A DNA stretch of 64,000 nucleotides from Streptomyces cadmiisoli (GCF_003261055.1 NZ_CP030073.1:3038001-3102000); one strand, 5' to 3'. Counted from the stretch's first letter, positions 37,348 through 49,803 are shown. The notes: generated by a model not told the origin, from the sequence alone. A program made the numbers and translations.

Positions 37348-39153
37348 TTACTTCGCGGACTTCAGGCCGAGGTTGACGAAGTCGTACATGCCGCTGTAAC
37401 CGTCGGACGTGTAGACGTTCGCCAGCCGGCTGCCGCGCCAGTTGATGAACTTCTCGAACACGAAGGGCAGGTAGTAGCCGCCCTCCATGACCTTGTGGTT
37501 GATCTCCGTGGAGATCTGGGTCTTCTCGGCGTCGTCGAGGGTGTTGACGTAGTCGTCGAACAGACCGTCGATCGCCTTGTCCTTGATCAGGGCGTAGTTG
37601 TTGTTGCCGCTCTCAAGGATGTAGCTGCTGTCCCACAGCGGGAGACCGAAGCCCTGGACGGTCGGGAAGTCCGGACCCCAGCCCATGATGATGATGCCGT
37701 AGCCCTTCTTCTTCACGTTGGAAGGGCTGCCGATGATGCCGCTGGTCTGCGAGCCGTCGTACTGGTCGATCTCGGCCTCGATGCCGACCTTCTTCAGCGA
37801 CGCCTGGAGGGACTCGGCGGTGGCCACCTCGACCGGCTTGTTGTTGCGGACCGCGATGGTGGTCTTGAAGCCGTTGGGCTTGCCGCAGGCCTTCAGCGCT
37901 TCCTTGGCCTTGGCGGCGTTGCCGGCCTTGTTGGCACCGGCGAGCTCGTACGGGTCGTACTTCTGGCCCTCGGCACCCGGGACCGACGGCGGCAGCATGT
38001 TGGTGCCGATGTCGCCACCGGCGATCGGGCCACCGCGCGCGGTCTGCAGGGAGACGTGGTCGGCACCGTAGATGACGGCCTTGCGGCAGTTCTCGTTGTC
38101 GAACGGCTTCACGCTCTGCGGGAAGACGGCGTAACGGACGTAGCCGGAGACCGGGTTGTCCAGGTTGCCCTTGTGCTGCTTCAGGGCGGTGGTGCGGCCC
38201 TGCGGCGACATGCCGGTCTGGTTGATGTCCAGGTCGTAGTCGCCGTTGATCAGGCGCTGGTCCATGTCATTGGCGTTGGAGAAGAAGTTGACCGTGATCG
38301 CGTCCGGGTAGGCCTTGCGGACGGGGTCGGAGGACTGCTTCCAGTTCTCGTTGCGGACCAGCTTCAGGGACTTGCCGGGCTCGTACGAGTCGAACTTGTA
38401 CGGGCCGGAGGAGAACGGGTGCAGGCCGTACTTGGACTTGGTGTCCTTGTCCTGGCGGACCGGCGAGGCCGAGACCAGGGCCAGCATCTCCTCGAAGTCC
38501 GAGTTGGCCTTCGGCAGCTTGAAGACGATGGTCTTGTCGTCAGGCGTCTCGATGGCCTTCAGACCGAGCTTGTCCTTGGACTTGTCCTTGTACGGGCCCT
38601 GGTACTTGCCCTCGGGGTCCAGGACGTCCTTCAGGTAGACCGGACCGCCGGCGAGGACGTCCTGCGCCCAGACGCGCTCGATGCCGTACTTGATGTCCTT
38701 GGAGGTGATCGGCTTGCCGTCCTCCCAGGTCACGTCGTCGCGCAGGGTGTACGTGTAGGTCTTGCCGTCGTCGGAGACCTCGGCGAGACCGGCCGCGAGG
38801 TCCGGGGCCAGCTCGGCGCCCGCGGCACCCGGCTCGGCCTTGTTCGTGACGAGCTGACGGGCGTAGTAGCGCGAGAAGTTCCACATGAAGCCGTAGTAGC
38901 CACGCGTGGTGTCCCACGAGTCGGCGTCCTGGGCACCCGCGAACTTCAGCGTGCCGCCCTTCTTGGCGAGGTCGGCCTGGGCGACCTTGTTGTTGGCCGC
39001 GTCGAACCCGGCCGCGCCGTTCTTCGAGCCGCCGTCGCCGCCGCCGTTGCCGCCGTCGCCGCCGCCGCACGCCGCCGTGGTCAGCAGCGCAGCGACCACT
39101 GCGGCAGCGGCCATGGCCTGCTTGCGCCGCCCTGAGGTGCGTTGGGTAGTCAC
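37348..39153 (-). CDS. Peptide ABC importer solute-binding lipoprotein
   Basis: 601 residues, SBP_bac_5 family (OppA/DppA type), anchored outside the membrane. Signal peptide with lipobox LLTTAAC followed by a Gly/Asp-rich linker. Family blocks: GGTLKFAGAQDADSWDTTRG, TYTYTLRDDVTWEDGKPITS, and KDIKYGIERVWAQDV. GTG start with GGAGGA at good spacing. Second gene of the operon, after a permease. Confidence 0.95.
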   Translation of the reverse strand: MTTQRTSGRRKQAMAAAAVVAALLTTAACGGGDGGNGGGDGGSKNGAAGFDAANNKVAQADLAKKGGTLKFAGAQDADSWDTTRGYYGFMWNFSRYYARQLVTNKAEPGAAGAELAPDLAAGLAEVSDDGKTYTYTLRDDVTWEDGKPITSKDIKYGIERVWAQDVLAGGPVYLKDVLDPEGKYQGPYKDKSKDKLGLKAIETPDDKTIVFKLPKANSDFEEMLALVSASPVRQDKDTKSKYGLHPFSSGPYKFDSYEPGKSLKLVRNENWKQSSDPVRKAYPDAITVNFFSNANDMDQRLINGDYDLDINQTGMSPQGRTTALKQHKGNLDNPVSGYVRYAVFPQSVKPFDNENCRKAVIYGADHVSLQTARGGPIAGGDIGTNMLPPSVPGAEGQKYDPYELAGANKAGNAAKAKEALKACGKPNGFKTTIAVRNNKPVEVATAESLQASLKKVGIEAEIDQYDGSQTSGIIGSPSNVKKKGYGIIIMGWGPDFPTVQGFGLPLWDSSYILESGNNNYALIKDKAIDGLFDDYVNTLDDAEKTQISTEINHKVMEGGYYLPFVFEKFINWRGSRLANVYTSDGYSGMYDFVNLGLKSAK

Positions 39154-39223
39154 GATCTCGGATCCTCCGGATTAGATGAGAGACCCCGTGTCAGTGCCAC
39201 GGGTCGCTTTGGGGTACGGCAGT

Positions 39224-40231
39224 TCAGCGGGAGGCCTTCGGGTCCAGCGCGTCACGCACGCCGTCGCCGAAGAGGTTGAAGGCAAGAACGGTGATGAAGA
39301 TCGCCACGCCCGGGATCACCATGTACATGGGGTCCGATTCGTAGTAATCGATCGCGTTCGAGAGCATCTGCCCCCACGAGGCCGTGGGCGGCTTCACGCC
39401 CACACCCAGGAAGCTCAGCGCCGCCTCGGTGAGGATGTTGGTGGGGATCATCATCGTCGTGTACACGACGATGGGGGCGACCAGGTTGGGCAGCAGCTCC
39501 TTGAACAGGATGTAGAACTGCCCGGCGCCGAGCGAACGGGCCGCCTCGACGTACTCGCGCTCGCGCAGGGACAGCGTCTGACCGCGCACGACGCGTCCGA
39601 TGTAGGGCCAGCCGAAGAAGCCGATGACGAGGATCATCACGAACAGGCGCACGCCGGTGCCGGACAACCCCAGCATCTCGTTCGGCATGACGGAGACCAG
39701 CGCGATGATGAACAGCAGCTGCGGGAAGGCCAGGAGGCCGTCCATGACACGGCTGATGGTGGAGTCGACCCAGCCGCCGAAGAAGCCGGCGAGGATGCCC
39801 AGGATCGTGCCGAGGACGACGGCCACGACGGCGGACAGGAAGCCGACCAGCAGGGAGATCTGCGCGCCGTAGACGATGCGGGCGAAGATGTCGCGGCCGC
39901 TGACGGGCTCGACACCGAGCAGGTGCTCGCCGCTGATGCCGCCGAGGGAGCCGATGGGGGTACCGAACAGCGGGTCGATCAGGTTCTCGTGGTGGGCCTC
40001 GGGGTCCTGCCCGACCAGGCCCGTGATCACCGGCGCCAGAACGGCGACCAGGATGAGGAAGAGCACCACGACGCCGCCCGCCAGGGCCAGCTTGTCGCGC
40101 TTGAGGCGTTCCCAGGCGATCCGGCCCAGGGACCGGCCCTGTACGGCCTTCGCGTCGCCGCTGGCCTGCGCCGCTTCCGCGGCAGCACTCGGGGCCGCTT
40201 CCGCGGTCGGCTCGTGCAATGGTGCCGTCAT
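39224..40231 (-). CDS. Oligopeptide ABC importer permease OppC/DppC-like
   Basis: 335 residues. A 40-residue cytoplasmic Ala-rich head, first helix LALAGGVVVLFLILVAVLAP, then a five-helix core with the EAA loop REYVEAARSLGAGQFYILFK and SFLGVGVKPPTASWGQMLSN. First long gene of the operon (order: oppC, binding protein, oppB, oppD, oppF). The ATG has GAGAGGGG upstream and also overlaps the stop of a 21-codon ORF. Confidence 0.94.
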   Translation of the reverse strand: MTAPLHEPTAEAAPSAAAEAAQASGDAKAVQGRSLGRIAWERLKRDKLALAGGVVVLFLILVAVLAPVITGLVGQDPEAHHENLIDPLFGTPIGSLGGISGEHLLGVEPVSGRDIFARIVYGAQISLLVGFLSAVVAVVLGTILGILAGFFGGWVDSTISRVMDGLLAFPQLLFIIALVSVMPNEMLGLSGTGVRLFVMILVIGFFGWPYIGRVVRGQTLSLREREYVEAARSLGAGQFYILFKELLPNLVAPIVVYTTMMIPTNILTEAALSFLGVGVKPPTASWGQMLSNAIDYYESDPMYMVIPGVAIFITVLAFNLFGDGVRDALDPKASR

Positions 40232-40293
40232 CTGGCAGGGACCCCTCTCAACCGGCGGTGACCGGCCCGCGCTTGCCGCTGTGGCGGCATCAT
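40228..40293 (-). CDS. Possible 21-residue leader ORF coupled to oppC
   Basis: Reads MMPPQRQARAGHRRLRGVPA and a final R, Arg-rich. The ATG has a GAAGGA site at 6 nt, better placed than that of oppC. Its TGA overlaps the oppC ATG as ATGA, the arrangement of translational coupling. It could be a regulatory leader peptide or a chance ORF; only conservation can decide. Confidence 0.4.
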   Translation of the reverse strand: MMPPQRQARAGHRRLRGVPAR

Positions 40294-40582
40294 GATCAGT
40301 CCTTCGTACACACAGGGGCGCCCATCCGGACGAACATCCGGACGAACACCCCCCGGAGCGGGAGTCTTCAACGCTTTGGCGATCTGTTGCCAGACTTGGC
40401 GGTGAATGGATGCGTAACCGTGATGCTGTCCTGGGGTTTCCGTTATCCGGACGGTGGATAACGGGGGTCGGACAGGTACTTAGTCATCCAAATGGGACAT
40501 GGGCCATCTTTCCGCCCGGGTCTACGCGCGAAGAGGAGGCCCTTGGTACAGACCAAACGGTCGGTCGGGGGTCGTCTTTCGG
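40294..40582. other. Regulatory gap upstream of peptide importer
   Basis: Between the SseB-type gene and the importer operon. It holds a dyad CGTTATCC-n7-GGATAACG at 40441-40463, and a 12-bp direct repeat of CATCCGGACGAA near 40322-40346. No gene besides the leader ORF. The AT content around 40370-40490 is higher than average, as expected of a promoter region, but no clear -10/-35 pair was found. Confidence 0.45.
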
Positions 40583-41389
40583 TCAGCGCCGGCCCGGAGC
40601 GGGCGGGTAGCCGTAACCCGCTGTAGGCACCTGGGCCGGTGCGGAGCCGTGCGCCTCACGGTCGTAGAAGGGCCTGGCGTTGGCCCGCAGCCACAGCGCG
40701 ACCGGGTCGTACTCGTCGGACATGGCGACGGTCGACACCGGCAGCCCGTCCGGGACGGCCCCGATGGACTGCTGCATCATCGCGCGCACCGAGTCGACGG
40801 CGGGCGGGGAGGTGTCGTAGACGTCCAGCCCGATGGCGAGATACGGCGCCCCGAGCGCCGGCTGCACCCAGGCCCGGCGCAACGAGCGGACGGCCGGGGT
40901 GCGGTGGGCGTTCTGCGACAGCAGGGCGTAGAACTGCGGGATCTGGATGCCGGGCTCGGACAGCCGCAGCGGGCCCGAGGGCTGCCGGTCCAGGCCGGTG
41001 GCGATCCTGCGCAGATCCAGCCAGGGAACGCCGACCCCGCCGCCGGGGGCGTGCGGGTTCAGCCAGAGGCCGTAGTGGTCGGGGTAGAGGGTGCGGGCGA
41101 CGTCGAGGCCGTCGACCACTTCGTACGACCGGTTCCACCCGCTGGCCGAGAGCTCCTGGGCGGAGGTGACACAGGGCGCGTAGCCGAAGCCCTCGACCTC
41201 CATGTTCCCGTACTGGGCGTCGGGGGAGCCGGCCTGGCCGTGCCACAGCAGCATCCAGACCTGGCCGGAGGACGGCGTCGCGAGCGCGCGCAGCAGTGCC
41301 TCGTAGGCGTCGTAACGCCCCGGCGTCACCTGGCGCAGCATGTGCTCGACCTGCCCCGCCGCGGCGGTGCCCGTGCCGCTCGCGCTCAC
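40583..41389 (-). CDS. SseB-family protein (C-terminal type domain)
   Basis: 268 residues. Resembles the enhanced-serine-sensitivity protein SseB family: GRYDAYEALLRALATPSSGQ, QVWMLLWHGQAGSPDAQYGN, MEVEGFGYAPCVTSAQELSA, then a second domain with PQFYALLSQNAHRTPAVRSL and YLAIGLDVYDTSPPAVD. The GTG at 41389 follows GAAGGGG at good spacing. Paired with another SseB protein upstream, likely a gene family expansion. Molecular function unknown. Confidence 0.75.
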   Translation of the reverse strand: MSASGTGTAAAGQVEHMLRQVTPGRYDAYEALLRALATPSSGQVWMLLWHGQAGSPDAQYGNMEVEGFGYAPCVTSAQELSASGWNRSYEVVDGLDVARTLYPDHYGLWLNPHAPGGGVGVPWLDLRRIATGLDRQPSGPLRLSEPGIQIPQFYALLSQNAHRTPAVRSLRRAWVQPALGAPYLAIGLDVYDTSPPAVDSVRAMMQQSIGAVPDGLPVSTVAMSDEYDPVALWLRANARPFYDREAHGSAPAQVPTAGYGYPPAPGRR

Positions 41390-41470
41390 TGTTACCGCCC
41401 CTTCGTACACTGCCCTGCTCGAGCCGTGACCCTAGCTTAAGCCCGGCCGCTGACGCGGCACTTGTCGTTG

Positions 41471-41532
41471 TTCCGCGGTTCCGCGGTTCTGCGGTTCCGC
41501 GGTTCTGCGGTTCCGCGGTTCGCGGTTCCGCG
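41471..41532. repeat. 9-bp tandem repeat between the SseB genes
   Basis: About seven copies of a GCGGTTC(C/T)G unit in the 267-bp gap. Each GCGGTTCCGC-type unit is partly self-complementary, so RNA from either strand could fold. Period 9 with C/T alternation between successive units. Confidence 0.85.
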
Positions 41533-41656
41533 TGCTGCGCACCTGCCGTGCGCGTTTCGTGCGTACGGCCCCTTCGCGGCCGTACGCGGCCGTTCGCCAC
41601 CGGGCCGGGCGGCGGGCCGCCGCCCGTGCGCCGCGGCCCGCCGTGCCGAGCGGTGC

Positions 41657-42463
41657 TCAGTGCTCCCGTTGGTAGAAGGGGCGCACCCGCTCGCGCATCC
41701 AGTCGCCCACCGGGTCCTGGGTCACGTCCAGCAGGACGAGGTTGACCGGCCAGGTGACCGGCACCCGCGTCAGGGCCCGGGACAGGGCGTCCATGGGCAG
41801 GGCCCGGATGTCGTCGTCCCACCGGGACAGCTCCACACCGACGAACATCACCGGCTCGGCCGTCTCCACCGCGGCGAGGCAGCGGCGGGCGGTGACCACG
41901 ACACCCGTGCCGGCGAACTCCGCGGAGGCCGCGGCGAGGAAGTCGACCGGGTCGTCCTGCCAGTCGGGCTCGAACAGCCGGACGCGACCGCCGCCCGCGG
42001 GGCCGTCCAGCGGGGTGCGCCCGGCCCGGCACAGTTCGGCCACCGCGGGCGGCGGCAGCGGGATGCCGACCGCACCGCCCGGGTTGACCGCGATGCCCGC
42101 CTGCGGGGGCAGACCGCGGGCGAACTCGACGGCCGGTGCGACGGTGTACGACATATGGGCGCCGACGGCCTGCCGCAACTGCTCCTCGGAGCTGAAGACC
42201 GCGACGTAGGCCTGACCGCCGATGTCCAGGGTGGGCAGGTCGAGCGGGCCGCTGCGCGGGCCGCCCCCGTTGGGCAGCGGCACCCAGAGGAAGCTGCGAC
42301 CCAGCACCTCCACGATCCGGCCGCCGGCCGACGGCACGCCGAGGGAGGCCGCCAGCACCTCCTCCAGTTCGTTGCCGGGCCATCCGCCGTGCGGATGGGG
42401 GTGTGCCTGCGCCGGGAAGCCCCCGGTGAGGTCCGCGGGGCTGTCCGCGGGGAAGTCGTCCAT
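41657..42463 (-). CDS. SseB-family protein
   Basis: 268 residues. NELEEVLAASLGVPSAGGRI, LWVPLPNGGGPRSGPLDLPT, YVAVFSSEEQLRQAVGAHMS and GIAVNPGGAVGIPLPPPAVA are the N-terminal SseB block. The C-terminal half has MFVGVELSRWDDDIRALPMD and NLVLLDVTQDPVGDWMRERV. N-terminal His/Pro stretch (AQAHPHPHGG). E. coli SseB affects serine sensitivity; a glycine/serine operon lies ~1.2 kb away, but no direct link is shown. Confidence 0.82.
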   Translation of the reverse strand: MDDFPADSPADLTGGFPAQAHPHPHGGWPGNELEEVLAASLGVPSAGGRIVEVLGRSFLWVPLPNGGGPRSGPLDLPTLDIGGQAYVAVFSSEEQLRQAVGAHMSYTVAPAVEFARGLPPQAGIAVNPGGAVGIPLPPPAVAELCRAGRTPLDGPAGGGRVRLFEPDWQDDPVDFLAAASAEFAGTGVVVTARRCLAAVETAEPVMFVGVELSRWDDDIRALPMDALSRALTRVPVTWPVNLVLLDVTQDPVGDWMRERVRPFYQREH

Positions 42464-42532
42464 CTGCCTACCGCCTGCTCCGTGCCTGGATTGCGGCTGA
42501 AAGGCTAGCCGCCGCGCGCGGGGCCGGTCCCG

Positions 42533-43201
42533 TCAGCCCGTGAAGCCGATGCGGCGCAGGGTGTCCGCCGCCGCGCGGTCGAGCAGGACCGCGGCGGCGC
42601 AGCCGCGCGGCAACCGGCCGCGCTCGGCCCGGCGCACGAGGCGGGCGGCGGCCCGGCGGTGCCGCGCGAACGCGTACCGCGAGACTCCGCGGCCCCGCTC
42701 GCGCTGGCCGGCCAGGGCCTCCTCGGGCGTGACGTCCAGCAGCAGCAGATGCAGGGTGCCGCCCCGGCGGCGCGCCTCACGGGCCAGCCAGGCGCGCACC
42801 CAGGCCTGCGTACCGCAGTCGTGGACGACGACTCCCTCGCCGGTGCGCAGGGCGCTGCGCAGTCCGGCGTAGTGGGCGAGGCGGACCAGGGGGCGGTAGA
42901 CCGCGTACGGGATCCGGTCCGGCAGCCGGTCGTCCCAGCGGTCCCGGACGTCCTGGGAGTCGATGCGCCGGGCGCGCACCGCCCGCCGCATCAAGGTGGA
43001 CTTGCCGCTGCCGGGCAGGCCCGTGACCACGACCAGGTCGCGTGGGCCGAACAGCAGCGCGTGCGGGCTGCGGCCCCCGCGGTCGCGCAGGTCGCGGACG
43101 ACGGGCGACGCCGACGCGGCGCACTCCTCCCGGGCCGGTGCGGTCGGTTGCTTGGGCAGCGCGAATCCCGAAGCGGTCGCGTACGCCGTGATCCTGTTCA
43201 C
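42533..43201 (-). CDS. P-loop kinase-like ATPase
   Basis: 222 residues, cytoplasmic. Walker A VVVTGLPGSGKSTLMRRAVR (residues ~57-76), followed by a basic Arg-rich second half (ARHRRAAARLVRRAERGRL). Resembles AAA_33/zeta-toxin-like or polynucleotide-kinase-like single-domain NTPases; substrate unknown. GTG at 43201 follows GGGGAGGA; the frame from 43240 is longer but less likely. It is divergent from the glycine riboswitch operon. Confidence 0.8.
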   Translation of the reverse strand: MNRITAYATASGFALPKQPTAPAREECAASASPVVRDLRDRGGRSPHALLFGPRDLVVVTGLPGSGKSTLMRRAVRARRIDSQDVRDRWDDRLPDRIPYAVYRPLVRLAHYAGLRSALRTGEGVVVHDCGTQAWVRAWLAREARRRGGTLHLLLLDVTPEEALAGQRERGRGVSRYAFARHRRAAARLVRRAERGRLPRGCAAAVLLDRAAADTLRRIGFTG

Positions 43202-43447
43202 CGTGATCGTCCTCCCCTGGGGCGGTTCACGAGTTCCCATCCCCGTTGAGTGTAAAGAGAAGGTAATCCGCGGACCTCGCGTTTACGTTCCCTTACCGCA
43301 ACAGGGCTGCTACAGCGTGTCGTGGCCACCGTGCCGAAACCGTGCGGCCGTGGTGCGCGGGCCGGTGAAGGCCCGGTAGGGCGACCCTGCCGCAGCGAGC
43401 GGATGCGTGCAATGATGTGCGCGCCAACTGCATACCGGCCGTTTGAA
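43202..43447. other. Intergenic region before the glycine riboswitch
   Basis: The divergent promoter region between the P-loop gene and the riboswitch. A higher-AT patch near 43250-43300 (TTGAGTGTAAAGAGAAGGTAAT) is the most promoter-like stretch, but its hexamers are too close together for a standard promoter in either direction. No coding sequence seen. Confidence 0.4.
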
Positions 43448-43657
43448 TCCGCGCGGGAGAGTCCCCGGCAGCACTGCCGTCGGGGCGCCGAAGGAGCAAG
43501 TCCCTCCCTTGAATCTCTCAGGCCCCCTTACCGCGCGGGCGAGGCACATCTGAAAAGCGGGCCGCCGTATCGGGCGGCCCCACCCAAGGTGCAAGCCAGG
43601 ACCCGTCCGCGGTCATGGCGAACCTCTCAGGTTCCGATGACAGATGGGGAGGAACGA
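43448..43657 (+). ncRNA. Tandem glycine riboswitch upstream of gcvT
   Basis: Aptamer 1 has GCGGGAGAG, GCGCCGAAGGAGCAAG and AATCTCTCAGGC followed by ACCG. Aptamer 2 begins near 43546 with ACCCAAGGTGCAAGCC, CGAACCTCTCAGGTTCCGAT and the terminal GACAGA. These are the conserved core boxes of the two glycine-binding domains. Aptamer 2 carries an extra hairpin (GGGCCGCC-GTAT-CGGGCGGCCC) as in other actinobacteria. In this family glycine binding normally turns on glycine-cleavage genes. The expression platform lies in 43658-43710 just before the gcvT ribosome-binding site. Confidence 0.93.
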
Positions 43658-43720
43658 CCTCGCCCATCCCCGTGCTCGGCTCCGCCGGCGTGGGGACCCC
43701 ATCCCCTGGGAGACCGACCG

Positions 43721-44839
<1,119 letters not shown>

Positions 44840-44947
44840 CACTCTGTCCGAGTCGGCGTGACGCTCGGCACACCGTGCCCGCTCGCCCGCGGCTCCCAGC
44901 AGTTCTTCATTCATCAGCACTCCCCCGCGTACAGGAGAATTCAGGCC

Positions 44948-45325
44948 ATGAGCAACCCCCAGCAGCTGCGCTACAGCAAGGAGCACGAGTGGCTGTCGAC
45001 CGCCGAGGACGGCGTCTCGACGGTCGGCATCACGGAGTTCGCGGCGAACGCGCTCGGTGACGTGGTCTACGCCCAGCTTCCCGAGGTGGGCTCCACCGTG
45101 TCGGCGGGCGAGACCTGCGGCGAGCTGGAGTCGACCAAGTCCGTCAGCGACCTGTACTCCCCGGTCTCCGGCGAGGTCACCGAGATCAACGAGGACGTGG
45201 TGAACGACCCGTCCCTGGTGAACTCCGCCCCCTTCGAGGGCGGCTGGCTGTTCAAGGTGCGGGTCGCCGACGAGCCGGGCGACCTGCTCTCCGCGGACGA
45301 GTACGCCGCCCACACCGCCGGCTGA
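44948..45325 (+). CDS. gcvH: Glycine cleavage system H protein
   Basis: 125 residues, standard. Lipoyl carrier: the modified lysine is in [18 protein letters not shown]. Other blocks are [16 protein letters not shown] and [23 protein letters not shown] 44948, GAGAATTCAGGCC upstream. Second gene of the operon, 108 bp after gcvT; gcvP is not in the window. Confidence 0.96.
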   Translation: MSNPQQLRYSKEHEWLSTAEDGVSTVGITEFAANALGDVVYAQLPEVGSTVSAGETCGELESTKSVSDLYSPVSGEVTEINEDVVNDPSLVNSAPFEGGWLFKVRVADEPGDLLSADEYAAHTAG

Positions 45326-45340
45326 GGAGTCGTACCCCCC

Positions 45341-46618
<1,278 letters not shown>

Positions 46619-46698
46619 TCCTCCGCGGGGCATCGCGCACACTGGAAGGTGAGCGCGGTGCCCCACGCCCTGTACCACCCCCGTTCCTAGGAGTCACC

Positions 46699-48066
<1,368 letters not shown>

Positions 48067-48135
48067 GCGCGTCACCCGTGCCACCGAGGGGAATCATCAA
48101 CTCGCGTCCCCCCACAGGCACTCCAGGGAGCATTC

Positions 48136-48693
48136 ATGCTGCGCGGCATCGACGTCAGCTCGTACCAGTCCTCCACCTACGACACCGACGGCCTCTCCTT
48201 CGTCTTCATCAAGGCGACGGAGGGCCGTTCGTACGTCAACCCCAAACTGTCCGCCCAGACCGGCCGCGGCCGGGACGCCGGACTCGTCGTCGGCTTCTAC
48301 CACTTCCTGTGGCCGGGCAACCTGACCGCCCAGGCCGAGTACTTCGTCGGCAAGGCCCCGGACCGGCCGGGCGACATCCTCGCCGTCGACTGGGAGACGA
48401 CCGGCGAGGGCACCCGCGCGAGCAACGCGGAGAAGGACCGCTTCATCAGGAAGGTGAAGGAGCTGCGGCCCGACAACCGGGTCGTCCTGTACTGCAACCG
48501 CGACTTCTGGCTGAACGTCGACACCACCTCCTACGCCGGGGACGGTCTGTGGATCGCCGACTACGTGACGGCCGGCAAGCCCCGGATCAAGGCGAAGTGG
48601 CGCTTCCACCAGTACACGGACGACCCGATCGACAAGAACGTGGCCGACTTCGCGAGCCGGGCCGCGCTGCGGGAGTGGGCCGAGGGCGCCTGA
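48136..48693 (+). CDS. GH25 family muramidase-like protein without signal peptide
   Basis: 185 residues. Glycoside hydrolase 25 (lysozyme) fold: LRGIDVSSYQSSTYDTDGLS, FIKATEGRSYVNPKLSAQT, GLVVGFYHFLWPGNLTAQAE, catalytic Asp-x-Glu in DILAVDWETTGEG and WIADYVTAGKPRIKAKWRFH. It has no signal peptide, unusual for a wall hydrolase, so it may act in the cytoplasm, be released by lysis or leave by a non-classical route. ATG 48136 follows GGGAG. Confidence 0.87.
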   Translation: MLRGIDVSSYQSSTYDTDGLSFVFIKATEGRSYVNPKLSAQTGRGRDAGLVVGFYHFLWPGNLTAQAEYFVGKAPDRPGDILAVDWETTGEGTRASNAEKDRFIRKVKELRPDNRVVLYCNRDFWLNVDTTSYAGDGLWIADYVTAGKPRIKAKWRFHQYTDDPIDKNVADFASRAALREWAEGA

Positions 48694-48722
48694 CGGGACC
48701 GAGGGCCCGGGCCGGACGGCCC

Positions 48723-49385
48723 CTACGCGCGGAACGCCGGCTTGCGGTCCGGTGAGGCCGCCGCCAGCGCGCCGGTGACCTCCGCGACGCCGGCCCGCAG
48801 GCCGTAGACCGGGGTGTCGGGCTGCTGGCGCCAGGACTCGTCGAGTCCGCCGGAGTCGACGGTGTCGAATCCCAGCTCGTCGATCAGGTCCATCACCTTG
48901 CGCTTGGCCGCCCGGTCGTCGCCGGCCACCGGCAGGGCCATACGGTCCGGGGCGCCCGCCGGACGCGGGCGCTCCAGGATGTCCTGGGCGAAGGTGCCGT
49001 TGAAGGCCTTGATCACGGGGTGCCCGATCCGGCGTTCGGTCCAGCGGCTCTCGGTGAGGCCCTCGTCCTCGATCTCGGCGATCCGGCCGTCCCGCTCCCT
49101 GGGGTAGTAGTTGCCGGTGTCGATGACCGCGACGCCCTCGGCCGCGCCGTCCAGCAGCCCGGACGGCAGGTCGGGGACCGCCTTCATCGGGACCGTGACG
49201 ACCACGATCTCGGCGCCGCGGGCGGCCTCCTCGACCGGGACGGGGGTGGCGCCGGTCTCCTCGGCCAGTGCCGTCAGGGTGTGCGGGCCGCGTGAGTTGG
49301 CGACCCGGACGTCGTGGCCGAGGGCGGTGAGCCGGCGGGTGAGGTTGCCGCCGATGTTGCCGGCGCCGACGATGCCGATCTTCAT
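48723..49385 (-). CDS. NADPH-dependent F420 oxidoreductase-like protein
   Basis: 220 residues. Rossmann motif MKIGIVGAGNIGGNLTRRLT, then RVANSRGPHTLTALAEETGA, VVVTVPMKAVPDLPSGLL and AVIDTGNYYPRERDG. Resembles the F420H2:NADP oxidoreductase / pyrroline-5-carboxylate-reductase-like group (DUF-style NAD-binding). ATG 49385 has GGAAGGTC; the longer frame to 49427 adds a His/Pro segment. Whether F420 is the real partner is unclear. Confidence 0.85.
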   Translation of the reverse strand: MKIGIVGAGNIGGNLTRRLTALGHDVRVANSRGPHTLTALAEETGATPVPVEEAARGAEIVVVTVPMKAVPDLPSGLLDGAAEGVAVIDTGNYYPRERDGRIAEIEDEGLTESRWTERRIGHPVIKAFNGTFAQDILERPRPAGAPDRMALPVAGDDRAAKRKVMDLIDELGFDTVDSGGLDESWRQQPDTPVYGLRAGVAEVTGALAAASPDRKPAFRA

Positions 49386-49538
49386 GACATGACCTTCCGG
49401 GGTGGGGTGCTCGTGACGACGGCCCAACCCCGGAGAGGGTGCGTCTGTTCCGGCGGGTGCGGCGGACGGGTGACGGACCCGGCGACGTCACTGCGTCATG
49501 GCGTCGCGCGTGACGCGGGTGGCACACGGCACGCACAA

Positions 49539-49573
49539 GGGCGCCCCCTCGCGGCATGTGCGAGGGGGCGCCC
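49539..49573 (-). terminator. Terminator after EF-hand gene
   Basis: 14-bp perfect stem GGGCGCCCCCTCGC with its complement, 7-base loop, no U-tract, just downstream of the EF-hand stop codon on the minus strand. Confidence 0.75.
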
Positions 49574-49590
49574 CGGTGGGCCGTGCCCTG

Positions 49591-49803
49591 TCACTTGTTC
49601 AGGTACGACCAGAACTCGTCGAACGACAGCATCTTGTCGCCGTCGAGGTCGCGGTGGGCGATGAGGGCCTCCGCCACCGCCTCGGTGACATTCCAGTCGC
49701 CCCCCTGCGCCAGAGCGGTCTTGAACTCGGCCGCGGTGATCTCACCGTCGCCGTCCGTGTCGATCCGCTCGAACTGCTTGCGCGCTTCCTCGATGTCCGC
49801 CAC
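49591..49803 (-). CDS. Calmodulin-like EF-hand protein
   Basis: 70 residues, cytoplasmic. Two canonical calcium loops: DTDGDGEITAAE (15-26) and DLDGDKMLSFDE (52-63), each with Asp at 1, 3 and 5 and Glu at 12, connected by a helical linker. Streptomyces encode several such Cab proteins; the exact orthologue is not assigned. GTG 49803 follows GAAGGGGCGG; the longer frame to 49851 adds a Cys-containing head of uncertain reality. Confidence 0.9.
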   Translation of the reverse strand: MADIEEARKQFERIDTDGDGEITAAEFKTALAQGGDWNVTEAVAEALIAHRDLDGDKMLSFDEFWSYLNK

